Source: Bartonella kosoyi (GTDB taxonomy: Bacteria; Pseudomonadota; Alphaproteobacteria; Rhizobiales; Rhizobiaceae). From it: a stretch of 64,000 nt of DNA. The translations under genes were made by a program, and so were the position numbers. How positions within the stretch are numbered: position 1 is the first letter of the stretch; every line of letters starts with the position of its first letter. The notes under the pieces were generated by a model. The model was not told where the DNA came from. It did no database searches and was given only the letters and a program-made list of their open reading frames with translations. The stretch is taken from positions 992,001-1,056,000 of the forward strand of contig NZ_CP031843.2 of the NCBI RefSeq assembly GCF_003606325.2. The letters are read 5' to 3'. Positions 26,119-35,757 of this stretch are shown here, piece by piece.

Positions 26119-26612
26119 AAAAATACGAACTGACTGATGAGACAATCGAAGTTGATGGAAAAACTCTTCACCGAATTAGAGCATTGAGAGACTTTGGAGA
26201 TGTTAAAAAAGGAGATCTAGGTGGTTTTATTGAAAATGAAGGAAATCTTAGCCATGAGGGCAATTGTTGGGTAGGTGGTTCATATATACCCTGTGCAACT
26301 GGATATGTTTACGGCAATGCCAAGATTTATGAGAATGCTAAGGTTTATGGCAATGCACGTGTTTATGACAATGTAGAGGTTTTTGGAAATACCTATATTA
26401 TGGGTCCTGCTCGCATTTATAACAATGTAAAAATTTATGATAATGCTATTATATCGGGCTGTTTCGTGGGAAATGTTGAGATTTTTGGAGATGCAAAAGT
26501 TTATGAGAATGCTCGTATTTATGACGAAGTTAAGATTTCTCAAAATGCCGAGGTTTGTGGATTAGCTAATATTAACGGAAACACGAGAATTCCTCAAGAT
26601 ATAAAAATCTAA
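26112..26612 (+). CDS. Hexapeptide-repeat phage protein, paralogue 3
   Basis: 166 residues, the longest of the three. The module LTDETIEVDGKTLHRIRALRDFGDVKKGDLGGFIENEGNLSH is followed by at least fourteen coils (NAKIYE, NAKVYG, NARVYD, NVEVFG and so on). The copies differ in coil number, as expected for repeat expansion. It is the last gene before the ERF gene. No catalytic residues of acyltransferases of this fold are recognised. Confidence 0.7.
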   Translation: MVKKYELTDETIEVDGKTLHRIRALRDFGDVKKGDLGGFIENEGNLSHEGNCWVGGSYIPCATGYVYGNAKIYENAKVYGNARVYDNVEVFGNTYIMGPARIYNNVKIYDNAIISGCFVGNVEIFGDAKVYENARIYDEVKISQNAEVCGLANINGNTRIPQDIKI

Positions 26613-26687
26613 CAACCAAACCAAACAACTTTTAACACAAGCGTGATTCACGCCACGGGGGAATTGCGCGCAATGGAGGAAAGCAAA

Positions 26688-27509
26688 ATGAATGAACAAA
26701 ACACGAACTTAACAGAAGTAAACAAAACAAACAATTGTGAAGTCAAATCTACAGCTATGGAACTTATTTTAGAAAGAGCTTTAGAAAATGATGTCGATCT
26801 GGACCGTCTCAAGAGCCTTCTCGAGTTACGAGAAAAGGAGATAGAACGACAAGAGCGCAAGAATTTTGTCCGTGATCTTTCTATTATGCAAATGGAATAT
26901 CAAAAAATACATAAAAATGCTACAAACACCCATACAAATAGCCAATATGCTACGCTTGATAAATATCTTGATGCCATAAAGGATAGTCTTTCAAAATATC
27001 GCTTTTCCTTGTTTTCTCGTATCAAAGAGCAGAATTCAAATGGCATAACTGTAGAAATGACTTTAAAGCATATATCAGGCAATGAAATATCAACACAAGG
27101 AACATTTCCTTTTGACACTACAGGGAGTAAAAATAACATACAAGCAGTTGGTTCTACAATCACTTACGCACGTAGATATCTCTTAGGTATGCTTCTTAAT
27201 ATTGTGAGTGAAGATGATGATACAGATGGAAACGCTCCTATCAAAAAGGCATTTCCGCAGCAAATCAATGAAATCAGAAGACTCATAGTGCAAACCCAAT
27301 CAGAAGAAGCAAAGGTACTTGATTATGTTAAAGTCAAAAATCTTACGGATATGTCTGAGGGACAAGCCCAAATCGTTTTGCATCTTTTGAAAGATAAACA
27401 AAACAAGCAAAAGGCTCCAAAAGAACAATCTCTTCCACAACAAAAGAAGATAGACGCACCTATACAAGATATTGAATATGCACCAACACAACAACAAACG
27501 GCGGTGTGA
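26688..27509 (+). CDS. erf: ERF-family single-strand annealing protein
   Basis: 273 residues from MNEQNTNL, with GGAGGAAAG just upstream; in-frame starts at 26643 and 26673 are less likely. ERF family signs are the SQYATLDKYLDAIKDSLSKYRFSLFSRI stretch, VEMTLKHISGNE, and GSKNNIQAVGSTITYARRYLLGMLLNIVSEDDDTDGN. It anneals complementary ssDNA in phage recombination. The C-terminus is Gln/Lys-rich. The YqaJ exonuclease gene follows after one base, a normal exonuclease/annealase pair. Confidence 0.87.
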   Translation: MNEQNTNLTEVNKTNNCEVKSTAMELILERALENDVDLDRLKSLLELREKEIERQERKNFVRDLSIMQMEYQKIHKNATNTHTNSQYATLDKYLDAIKDSLSKYRFSLFSRIKEQNSNGITVEMTLKHISGNEISTQGTFPFDTTGSKNNIQAVGSTITYARRYLLGMLLNIVSEDDDTDGNAPIKKAFPQQINEIRRLIVQTQSEEAKVLDYVKVKNLTDMSEGQAQIVLHLLKDKQNKQKAPKEQSLPQQKKIDAPIQDIEYAPTQQQTAV

Positions 27510-27510
27510 A

Positions 27511-28134
27511 ATGAAACAAAGAACAGAAGAATGGTTTCAAGCCCGTCTAGGCAAAGTCACCGCATCAAACGTTTATAATGTACTCAGTAAAACAGCGAGG
27601 GGAACCCCTACAAGCAAATATGAGAACTATAAAATCCAACTTATGACAGAGCGATTAGCAGAGAAAGTAAACCAGTTTTATACGACACCTGCTATGCAAT
27701 GGGGCATTGAACATGAAGAAGATGCCCTAAAAGAATATGAATTCATTTATGACACGATTGTCACAAGATGCGGATTTATCGAACATCCCACAATCAAAAT
27801 GGCTGGTGCAAGCCCTGATGGTTTTATTGGTGATGACGGTTTAGTTGAAGTCAAATGCCCGCAAACAAATACTCACCTGCGCTTTTTTATAGATGACAAT
27901 ATAAAGCCCGAATATAGTGCGCAAATGCAGTTCCAAATGGCTTGCACTGGACGAAAATGGTGTGATTTCATTAGCTATAATCCGCATTTTGTAGGCAAAT
28001 CACTTCACTTGCGCATGAAAATCAAACGCATCTACCGTGATGAAGAACAAATTGAACAGATCAATCAAGCGGTTGAAGTCTTTTTAGAGGAAATAGAGCA
28101 AGAGATGGAAAAGATCTCGACAAAAGCTGCATGA
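27511..28134 (+). CDS. YqaJ-family phage recombinase/exonuclease
   Basis: 207 residues from MKQRTEEWFQARLGKVTAS, one base after the erf stop; the ORF can be extended to 27472 but that would overlap erf. Nuclease motifs are visible: the WFQARLGKVTASN start, MQWGIEHEEDALKEYE, GASPDGFIGDDGLVEVKCPQ (the Asp and Glu-x-Lys metal site), and AQMQFQMACTGRKWCDFI. It resects dsDNA ends and hands ssDNA to ERF. Confidence 0.88.
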   Translation: MKQRTEEWFQARLGKVTASNVYNVLSKTARGTPTSKYENYKIQLMTERLAEKVNQFYTTPAMQWGIEHEEDALKEYEFIYDTIVTRCGFIEHPTIKMAGASPDGFIGDDGLVEVKCPQTNTHLRFFIDDNIKPEYSAQMQFQMACTGRKWCDFISYNPHFVGKSLHLRMKIKRIYRDEEQIEQINQAVEVFLEEIEQEMEKISTKAA

Positions 28135-28212
28135 AGTTATGGGGGTGCTCTCTCCTCCCAGCACCCCCACCCATTTAAGTAATAAATAATATAAAAATAG
28201 AAAGGCAATAAG

Positions 28213-28385
28213 ATGATATTTGATGATGGCGATAGATATGTAACAACCCGTGAATGTGCACAGCTTTTTAGTGTGTTGACAACAACGATTCGCAATTGGG
28301 TACTCCAAGGAGTATATTTCCAGAGCCATATAAGCTAGGGAGAGCCGTAAGGTGGAGAAAAAAAAGAGATTCTAGCCTTTACTCC
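28213..28385 (+). pseudogene. Frameshifted AlpA/MerR-type excisionase
   Basis: ATG at 28213 opens a frame reading DRYVTTRECAQLFSVLTTTIRNWVLQGVYF, an HTH typical of small phage excisionases. It then hits a stop. In another frame the sequence continues EPYKLGRAVRWRKK, the expected wing. A small indel near 28320 therefore breaks the gene. It marks the right edge of the prophage block. Confidence 0.6.
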
Positions 28386-28518
28386 AAAGAAAAATACGGA
28401 GCAAATAACAACAAATTAGGTAAAATTGTATAAACCGTAGAAGGTGTTCTAAAAGGTGGACTAAAAACAGAGAATCAAATGGAAAAAGTATATATTTCAA
28501 TATGTTAAAAATAAAAGG

Positions 28519-28594
<76 letters not shown>

Positions 28595-28996
28595 ATGCTT
28601 TACAAAAAATATAGAGCGTGTGCGGTTATAACATTAAAATTTTCTCTGTCCAGTCATCAAAAGAAAAATAATTGATTTTTTAATAAGTTTATCTCTCTAT
28701 TCTAGAGAGTTATCAATAAATCTTTATCATAAAATAAACTTGATAGGTATGTTGTGATACATTAGTCTATTGTTATCAGAATGCTATATTATCGTGGTGC
28801 TGATACGAAAAAAATTAAAAGAATCAAGAGAGAGGCGTGATTAAGAAAGATTTTTTTACAAAGTTTCCGTGAATTTTAAGCCTACGAAATAATAGAAAAC
28901 ATTTTTGACTTTTTTCTAAAAAGACGCTTGATGAGTCTTTATAACAATTTGTTTTTCTTTATAAAGGAAGCAAAATATTTTAAAAGGGGAGAAATA

Positions 28997-30160
28997 ATGA
29001 TAATGTTACAAAAACCAAGCAATCATCCCAATAATACTAATTTTTCTTCAGGTCCTTGTAGCAAACGGCCTGGTTGGAGTTTTGATGTTCTTAAAAATGC
29101 ATTAGTTGGGCGTTCGCATAGATCAAGGGAAGCAGAATTAAAACTTGCTGAAGTTGTTAATTTAACCCGTGAGATTCTTGAAGTTCCTTCTGATCATCGT
29201 ATAGGAATTATGCCAGGTTCAGATACTGGTGCTGTTGAAGCTTCTCTATGGTCTTTATTAGGTGAGCGTGGCATTGATATGGCGGCGTGGGAAAGTTTTG
29301 GATTTGGGTGGAATAAAGATGTTGTTGAACAATTAAAGCTTTCTGATGTGCGTCGTTTTGAAGCCCCTTATGGTGAAATACCAGACTTAACACAACTTGA
29401 TTTTGATCGTGATGTTGTTTTTACATGGAATGGCACAACTTCTGGTGTGCGTATTCCTAATGCGGATTTTATTCCGGACAAGCGGGCAGGATTGACTATT
29501 TGTGATGCAACATCAGCTGCTTTTGCACAATATCTTGATTTTTCAAAATTAGATGTTGTGACCTTTTCGTGGCAAAAAGTTTTGGGAGGTGAAGCAGCAC
29601 ATGGTATGGTGATTTTAAGTCCTCGTGCTGTTGAGAGGCTTGAGAATCATGTTCCAGCTTGGCCTATGCCTCAACTTTTCTGTATGACAAAAAATGGAAA
29701 ACTGAACGAAGATATTTTTAAAGGAAAGATAATCAATACGCCTTCTATGCTTTGTGTAGAGGATTTTCTTGATGGGTTGAAGTGGGCAAAATCTCTAGGA
29801 GGCGCAGCGGCATTAAGAGCAAGGGTTGAAAAAAATTTTTCTGTACTTGATGCTTTTGTTCGTAAAACGCCATGGTTAGAATATCTGGCAAAAGATCCTG
29901 AAGTGCGTTCTAACACATCTATTTGTTTAGATATTGTGGATCCAGTGATTAATGCTTTAGAAACTGAAAAACGAATATCTTTTATAAAAGCGGTTGTAAA
30001 TCGTCTTGCTGAGGAAGGTGTTGCTTATGATATCAGTTCCTATCGTGATGCTCCTCCTGGGCTTCGAATTTGGGCGGGTATAACAATTGAAGCTTCCGAT
30101 CTTGAAATTTTAACACAATGGCTTGAATGGGCATTCCAAGTTGAAAAGGCACACCTTTAA
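28997..30160 (+). CDS. serC: Phosphoserine aminotransferase
   Basis: 387 residues from MIMLQKPSNHP, preceded by AGGGGAG; the frame extends to 28928 without a ribosome site. It is the class V aminotransferase of serine and PLP biosynthesis, converting 3-phosphohydroxypyruvate to phosphoserine with glutamate. Visible are the NFSSGPCSKRPGW start, PGSDTGAVEASLW, TWNGTTSGVRIP, CDATSAAFA, and the PLP-Lys in FSWQKVLGGEAAHG. It is of the alphaproteobacterial type. A serA gene is often next to serC in relatives; here a terminator and purA follow. Confidence 0.92.
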   Translation: MIMLQKPSNHPNNTNFSSGPCSKRPGWSFDVLKNALVGRSHRSREAELKLAEVVNLTREILEVPSDHRIGIMPGSDTGAVEASLWSLLGERGIDMAAWESFGFGWNKDVVEQLKLSDVRRFEAPYGEIPDLTQLDFDRDVVFTWNGTTSGVRIPNADFIPDKRAGLTICDATSAAFAQYLDFSKLDVVTFSWQKVLGGEAAHGMVILSPRAVERLENHVPAWPMPQLFCMTKNGKLNEDIFKGKIINTPSMLCVEDFLDGLKWAKSLGGAAALRARVEKNFSVLDAFVRKTPWLEYLAKDPEVRSNTSICLDIVDPVINALETEKRISFIKAVVNRLAEEGVAYDISSYRDAPPGLRIWAGITIEASDLEILTQWLEWAFQVEKAHL

Positions 30161-30200
30161 ATAATGCAGGTGATTTTCACAACAGATTTTTCGACAAAAA

Positions 30201-30237
30201 AAGGATACGAAAGATCATGATGATCTTTCGTATCCTT
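30201..30237. terminator. Long perfect hairpin after serC
   Basis: A perfect 17-bp stem with a 3-base loop, preceded by an A-run and followed by TTATA. It is placed ~40 bases after the serC stop and could act as a terminator in either direction. Confidence 0.7.
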
Positions 30238-30540
30238 ATATTAGACAAACAGCTTCTAAATAATTGACATGAATTATAAAAGCTTAAGAGGGAAAATAAA
30301 TACTTTGTTAGCTGTTGGCTAAAGAATAAAAGCTCTAATTTTTCACTTTTTGGAGCAAAAATGACAGATTTAGAATACTGGGGTATTTGTTTATCTTTAT
30401 TATCATAAATGAAAAAAATTAATTCCTTGAAGATTGAGAAAAATCTGAAATGAGGAGTCGCACTTGCTCTAAGGTTTCGCTATAAGGAAGTATTTGTTTT
30501 TGGATGCTGGTTTTTTTGACCAAACACGACGGAGAAAATT

Positions 30541-31833
30541 ATGGCCAATGTAGTTGTTGTGGGTACACAATGGGGTGATGAAGGCAAAGGTAAAATTGTA
30601 GATTGGTTGTCTGAACGCGCAGATATCGTGGTGAGATATCAGGGGGGGCATAATGCTGGCCACACATTGGTTATTGATGGAGTGAGTTATAAATTATCAC
30701 TTTTACCGTCTGGTTTAGTTCGTGGGAAGTTATCAATCATTGGTAATGGTGTCGTTGTTGATCCTCATCATTTTGTTGCAGAATTAAAAAAACTATGTGA
30801 TCAGGGGGTAAAAATTACCCCAGAAATTTTACGGATTGCTGAAAATGCTCCCTTAATTCTTTCTTTGCACCGTGATCTTGATGCAATTCGAGAAAGCGGT
30901 TTATCGGGTTTAAAGATTGGGACAACAAAGCGTGGTATTGGACCGGCTTATGAAGATAAAGTGGGGCGTCGTGCTATCCGAGTGATGGATTTAGCAGAAA
31001 AAGATACGCTGATGGCTAAGATTGAGCGGCTTTTGAGGCATCATAATGCTTTGCGTCGTGGGATGGGTGTTGCAGAGATTGATTCTCAAGCGCTTTATGA
31101 TGAATTGATGCAAGTTGCTGATAAAATTCTGCCCTTTATGGATTGTACGTGGCGTCTTTTAGATGAATGTTATCGGGAGGGAAAACACATTCTTTTTGAA
31201 GGCGCGCAAGGTGCTTTACTCGATAACGATTTTGGAACTTATCCTTATGTAACATCATCAAATACAGTTGCTGGGCAGGCATGTACAGGATCTGGGATGG
31301 GACCTGGAGTCATTCATTATGTTTTGGGTATTGCAAAAGCTTATACTACACGTGTTGGAGAAGGGCCGTTTCCGACAGAGCAGATAAATGATATTGGTGA
31401 ATTTCTTGGGACACGTGGGCATGAATTTGGTGTCGTAACGGGTCGCAAGCGTCGATGTGGTTGGTTTGATGCAGTTTTAGTTCGTCAGATGGCAGCGATT
31501 TGTGGTGTTCAAGGTATAGCATTGACAAAACTTGATGTTCTGGATGGTTTGGATGAAATAAAAATTTGTATTGGTTATGAGCTTGATGGTAGAAAGATCG
31601 GTTATTTACCTTCTTCCATGGGGGCTCAAGCCCGTGTAGAGCCTATTTATGAAACATTAGAAGGTTGGAAAGAAAAAACAGCTCATACATTGAGATGGGA
31701 AGATTTACCAGTGCAGGCTGTTAAATATATACGCTATATCGAAGAACTGATTAATACAAAAGTAGCTTTATTATCCACAAGCCCAGAACGTGAAGATACT
31801 ATTCTTATTACAGATCCCTTTGCAAATTGGTGA
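30541..31833 (+). CDS. purA: Adenylosuccinate synthetase
   Basis: 430 residues, full family length. It makes adenylosuccinate from IMP, aspartate and GTP in AMP synthesis. Motifs: [16 protein letters not shown] (P-loop with catalytic Asp), GGHNAGHT (catalytic His), [48 protein letters not shown] and the C-terminal [15 protein letters not shown] site is upstream. Confidence 0.97.
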   Translation: MANVVVVGTQWGDEGKGKIVDWLSERADIVVRYQGGHNAGHTLVIDGVSYKLSLLPSGLVRGKLSIIGNGVVVDPHHFVAELKKLCDQGVKITPEILRIAENAPLILSLHRDLDAIRESGLSGLKIGTTKRGIGPAYEDKVGRRAIRVMDLAEKDTLMAKIERLLRHHNALRRGMGVAEIDSQALYDELMQVADKILPFMDCTWRLLDECYREGKHILFEGAQGALLDNDFGTYPYVTSSNTVAGQACTGSGMGPGVIHYVLGIAKAYTTRVGEGPFPTEQINDIGEFLGTRGHEFGVVTGRKRRCGWFDAVLVRQMAAICGVQGIALTKLDVLDGLDEIKICIGYELDGRKIGYLPSSMGAQARVEPIYETLEGWKEKTAHTLRWEDLPVQAVKYIRYIEELINTKVALLSTSPEREDTILITDPFANW

Positions 31834-32067
31834 TTGTTTTTAGGTTTCCGTATAGATTCTTTGTTCATTTTTGTGGCTTTTAACAAAGAGCGTTTTTAAG
31901 AGCGCGTGAGAGGAAGGTGTAAAATAACATTGTTTATTTTTCATATTCATTTTACACTATCACGATAGTTGCACCAATATAAATGACAATTAATTTATGA
32001 GGCTAAAAAATTTTTTGGCTTTAGGGCTGGGGTTTCTTTTCTCAGTTTAAGAGAGATTATAGAGGAA

Positions 32068-33489
32068 ATGGTAGATTTCGTTGGAATCTTAAAAAAGGCG
32101 ATTAATGCGCAAAATAATGTTACACCACAAGTGCGCAAGCGGATTTATAAACGGGCTATCGAAACATTAGAACATCAATTTTTAACAGCAAAAATACCGC
32201 AAGAAATAGTAGATGAGCAAAGAAAGATTCTTCAAAATTCTATTACAACTGTTGAAGAAGAATATTTAGCAGTTGAAAAGAAGTTGCTTTCTTCAGTTAT
32301 TGGGTGGAATTCCACAAATATCAATGAAGATAAAAAATGTACAAAAGAAGCTATCTTACCAAAGAATAATGAATTTTCAGGGATAAATATAAAAAGCAAG
32401 CAGGATTTTGTTACATGTTCAAAGGATAACAAGGTCTTTGATGATCCTTATGTATCGAATATGCCAGAGGCAGAACCTGTTAATATGGAGGCTTATGTAT
32501 CGTCTGAGCATGTTAATCGCTATGCGTTAAAGGTTTCTCCTTCACAAGAAGATAATCCGCATATTGTTTCACATATTTTTTCTCAAGCTTTACGTCGTGC
32601 TAATAAATCATTGGTGCAAAGGCGTATTGTGATAAGTGTTATTTCTGTTGTGAGCTTTGTTGTTTTAACAGTTGGTCTTTTTTTTATTGGGGAGCGTGTA
32701 TTTGTATCAAATGATCATCAATTGTTAGGAGAAAACCTTGAAGCTTCTCACGGATTATCAAAGAAACTTTCGGTTAAGAGAAAGTTAACACAACGCTTAT
32801 TAGAGGATGGGAGTGAAATTGATGTTGGTTTAAAACAAGCGGCAGATTCTTTCGATGAAGAAGGAATCTCAACAGTTGTTGCCAGCAATTTGCAATCGCT
32901 TTCAAAATCGGGGGAGGCTGTTTTTTATCAGGCACGGACAGATTATGATGCAGAAAAGGTAGCAACGGGAAGCGCTCGCTGGACGCTTATAAGGGAATCG
33001 CATGTAAAGGGGGCTCCAGAAGAAATGGCTATACAAGGTGATATAACAATTCCCGATGAAGGGCTATCATTACGGTTAATTTTACGTCGTAATACCGATC
33101 GGTCATTTCCTGCTGCATATATGATGGATCTTATTTTTATTCTTTCTGATAAATTTTCAGGCAAAGCTATAAGCAATGTTCAAGCATTAACCTTTAAAGC
33201 AAGTGAACAATCCATTGGGCAGGGGTTAACAAGGGCTATTTCTGCAAAGATTAACGATGATTTTTTTCTTGTTGCATTGAGTAGGAATCAGCCATTTATA
33301 GACGGAAATTTACAATTGATGCGAAAATTAAATTGGATGCGTTTGGTGTTAACGGATAAAAATGGACGTACAAATGAATTAACCTTTGCAAAAGGTCCGA
33401 CAGGTGAATCTATTTTTAATGAAGTTATTGGACAATGGCTTGCACAACAAGATAAGTTAATAGTTCTTGATCAAAAAAATAAAACATAG
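32068..33489 (+). CDS. Single-pass membrane protein, conserved hypothetical
   Basis: 473 residues. A cytoplasmic N-terminal part of ~185 residues begins with a helical VRKRIYKRAIETLEHQF segment. One transmembrane helix (~188-210, VISVISVVSFVVLTVGLFFI) follows, then a ~260-residue outer part (ATGSARWTLIRES, AIQGDITIPDEGLSLRLILRRN, SFPAAYMMDLIFILSDKF). The topology is cytoplasm-in, C-terminus periplasmic. I recognise no enzyme motif. It sits between purA and rpoH as a stand-alone gene. Confidence 0.75.
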   Translation: MVDFVGILKKAINAQNNVTPQVRKRIYKRAIETLEHQFLTAKIPQEIVDEQRKILQNSITTVEEEYLAVEKKLLSSVIGWNSTNINEDKKCTKEAILPKNNEFSGINIKSKQDFVTCSKDNKVFDDPYVSNMPEAEPVNMEAYVSSEHVNRYALKVSPSQEDNPHIVSHIFSQALRRANKSLVQRRIVISVISVVSFVVLTVGLFFIGERVFVSNDHQLLGENLEASHGLSKKLSVKRKLTQRLLEDGSEIDVGLKQAADSFDEEGISTVVASNLQSLSKSGEAVFYQARTDYDAEKVATGSARWTLIRESHVKGAPEEMAIQGDITIPDEGLSLRLILRRNTDRSFPAAYMMDLIFILSDKFSGKAISNVQALTFKASEQSIGQGLTRAISAKINDDFFLVALSRNQPFIDGNLQLMRKLNWMRLVLTDKNGRTNELTFAKGPTGESIFNEVIGQWLAQQDKLIVLDQKNKT

Positions 33490-33609
33490 ATACAAATAAG
33501 ATAAAAGGTTATTTCTTACCATCTGTTTTTTATCCGTTATATCTAAACGTACTCAATAAAGTGCACATATTAATAACTCAAAGAGTTTAAGAGGTTCATT
33601 GATAAACAC

Positions 33610-33670
33610 AAAGCCAATAGACAGACGCCTTTCTCATTTCCAATTTAAGAAAGTACACGCTATTGGCTTT
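33610..33670 (-). terminator. Possible terminator of rpoH
   Basis: An 11-base inverted repeat (AAAGCCAATAG / CTATTGGCTTT) with a ~39-base loop lies just after the rpoH stop. The long loop makes this a weak call. Confidence 0.35.
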
Positions 33671-33689
33671 ATACCTAATTTTTAAAGTC

Positions 33690-34574
33690 TTACACTTGAC
33701 TTTGAGATAAAGCAGAATCTCTGATAGAGTTTTGTACTTTTTCAAATGCACGCATTTCAATCTGTCGCACTCGCTCTCGACTAATATTAAATTCACCAGA
33801 GAGCTCTTCTAGCGTTAACGGTATATCGTTTAAACGACGTGCTTTGAATATACGCTTTTCCCGGTCATTGAGATTGCTCATGGCATTGATAAGCATGGAA
33901 CGACGATTTTCTAATTCACTTTTTTCAATTAAAATTTGTTCTTGATTGTTCGATTCATCCACCAACCAATCTTGCAATTCGCTGTTTTTTCCTTCTTTTG
34001 TACGAAGGGGGGCGTTGAGTGAAGTATCACCACCAAGTCGGCGATTCATTGATATAACTTCATCTTCTGTGACATTCAACTGGGTTGCAATTTCCTTTAC
34101 TTGTTCTGTATCAAGATCGCCACTATCAAATGCTTGAAGTTTATTTTTTAACTTACGAAGATTGAAAAACAAGCGCTTTTGATTGGCTGTTGTCCCCATT
34201 TTCACCAAACTCCAAGACCGTAATACATATTCTTGGATTGATGCTTTAATCCACCAGATTGCATAGGTCGCTAAACGAAAGCCACGTTCTGGCTCAAAAC
34301 GTTTAACAGCTTGCATAAGTCCGATATTACCTTCTGAAATGACCTCTCCAATGGGTAGTCCATAACCACGATATCCCATTGCGATTTTAGCGACGAGACG
34401 CAAATGACTGGTAACTAACCTATGTGCAGCTTTTAGATCATTATGCTCACGATAACGCTGAGCGAGCATATACTCTTCTTTTGGTTCAAGCATTGGAAAA
34501 CGGCGCACTTCCTCTAAGTAACGGTTTAATCCGCCATCACCTGTGATTACTGATAACAAATTCATATGGGCCAT
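33690..34574 (-). CDS. rpoH: RNA polymerase heat-shock sigma factor (sigma-32)
   Basis: 294 residues. Region 2 has NIGLMQAVKRFEPERGFRLATYAIWWIKASIQEYVLRSWS, and the RpoH box reads QKRLFFNLRKLK. Region 4 has LTLEELSGEFNISRERVRQIEMRAFEKV. It directs transcription of heat-shock genes. The AUG may instead be the second Met (MNLL). AGGAGGGTGC lies upstream. Confidence 0.95.
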   Translation of the reverse strand: MAHMNLLSVITGDGGLNRYLEEVRRFPMLEPKEEYMLAQRYREHNDLKAAHRLVTSHLRLVAKIAMGYRGYGLPIGEVISEGNIGLMQAVKRFEPERGFRLATYAIWWIKASIQEYVLRSWSLVKMGTTANQKRLFFNLRKLKNKLQAFDSGDLDTEQVKEIATQLNVTEDEVISMNRRLGGDTSLNAPLRTKEGKNSELQDWLVDESNNQEQILIEKSELENRRSMLINAMSNLNDREKRIFKARRLNDIPLTLEELSGEFNISRERVRQIEMRAFEKVQNSIRDSALSQSQV

Positions 34575-34722
34575 ATAGCACCCTCCTTTTATCTGAATTC
34601 CCTAATAAGGCAAATTCTACATTTAAGATAGCCAACTATCCTTGTAACTTCACTCTAGCATATTTTTCAATTTTGTTCAAAAAAAGATATTTTATTCTGA
34701 AATCTTGAGACGGAGAAAAGTT

Positions 34723-35727
34723 TCAATTCATTTTTTTAAAGTGCTTAATAAGTTTAGCCATATCTTGAGGTATCGGTGCGAAAAACGACATAACTTTACC
34801 GATAGAAGGATGTTCAAAAGTAAGACTTGCGGCATGGAGTGCTTGTCGGTTGAATTGATCGATTGCATTTTTAAGAGTGGGATTAAGAGTGTTTGATTTT
34901 GTTTTAAAAGCATTTCCATAAACCGTATCACCGACGAGTGGATGTCCGATATGTGCCATATGAACACGGATTTGATGGGTACGTCCGGTTTCCAGACGAC
35001 ATTCCAGAAGACTAGCAAAAGAGGTTGAGTCTTCGCGAGTACCATATTTTTCAAGCAGTGAAAAATGTGTAACAGCATGACGAGCATGAGGATTTTTGTT
35101 ATGGACGACAGCTTGCTTTGTTCGGTTATGGGGTGAACGGCCAAGCGATGCATCAATTGTCCAGACATTGCGGTGAGGTATCCCCCAAATCAAAGCGTGA
35201 TAACGTCGATCTAATGCACAGGTTCGTCCATGATCAGAAAATTGAGCACTGAGGCTTTTGTGAGCCAGATCATTTTTTGCAACGACCATAACACCGCTTG
35301 TATTTTTATCAAGGCGATGGACAATGCCCGGGCGTTTAACACCACCGATACCAGACAAACTATTTCCACAGTGGTAAATAAGGGCATTAACCAACGTACC
35401 AGTCCAATTACCATTGCCAGGATGAACAACAAGACCCGCTGGTTTATTAATAACAATGACATGATCATCTTCAAAAAGGATGTCCAATGCAATGGCTTCA
35501 GCGCTAGGTTCTGCGTCACGAAGGTCAGGCATTGCCAATTCAATTATTTGGTTAGGTTTTAATTTTGTTTTTGGTTCCTTTATGAATTGACCATCAATTT
35601 TAAGGCAGCCTTCACGGATGAGGGTTTGCAAACGCGAACGTGAGAGCACATCATGATATTGTTTTGCAAGCCACTGATCAAGACGTTGTCCAAGAGCACC
35701 TTCATCCGTTATTTTCTGTATAACCAT
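34723..35727 (-). CDS. rluD: 23S rRNA pseudouridine synthase, RluA/RluD family
   Basis: 334 residues. The N-terminal S4 RNA-binding domain (QRLDQWLAKQYHDVLSRSRLQTLIREGCLKIDG) is followed by the catalytic domain with the nucleophile Asp in GIVHRLDKNTSGVMVVAK, NKPAGLVVHPG, and RLETGRTHQIRVHMAHIGHPLVGD. It isomerises uridines in 23S rRNA. It is next to rpoH on the same strand, as in related alphaproteobacteria. Confidence 0.9.
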   Translation of the reverse strand: MVIQKITDEGALGQRLDQWLAKQYHDVLSRSRLQTLIREGCLKIDGQFIKEPKTKLKPNQIIELAMPDLRDAEPSAEAIALDILFEDDHVIVINKPAGLVVHPGNGNWTGTLVNALIYHCGNSLSGIGGVKRPGIVHRLDKNTSGVMVVAKNDLAHKSLSAQFSDHGRTCALDRRYHALIWGIPHRNVWTIDASLGRSPHNRTKQAVVHNKNPHARHAVTHFSLLEKYGTREDSTSFASLLECRLETGRTHQIRVHMAHIGHPLVGDTVYGNAFKTKSNTLNPTLKNAIDQFNRQALHAASLTFEHPSIGKVMSFFAPIPQDMAKLIKHFKKMN

Positions 35728-35757
35728 ACGATTCCTATTAAGTTTTTAATAAGATTT

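Noticed and set aside
25388..26612. CRISPR-like short repeats in the hexapeptide genes
   Set aside because: The periodicity is 18 bases and coding (six-residue coils); there are no constant repeats with unique spacers. No CRISPR array is seen in the window.
31956..31969. ACTATC/GATAGT palindrome after purA as operator
   Set aside because: A single short palindrome with no second copy or adjacent regulator; not enough to call.
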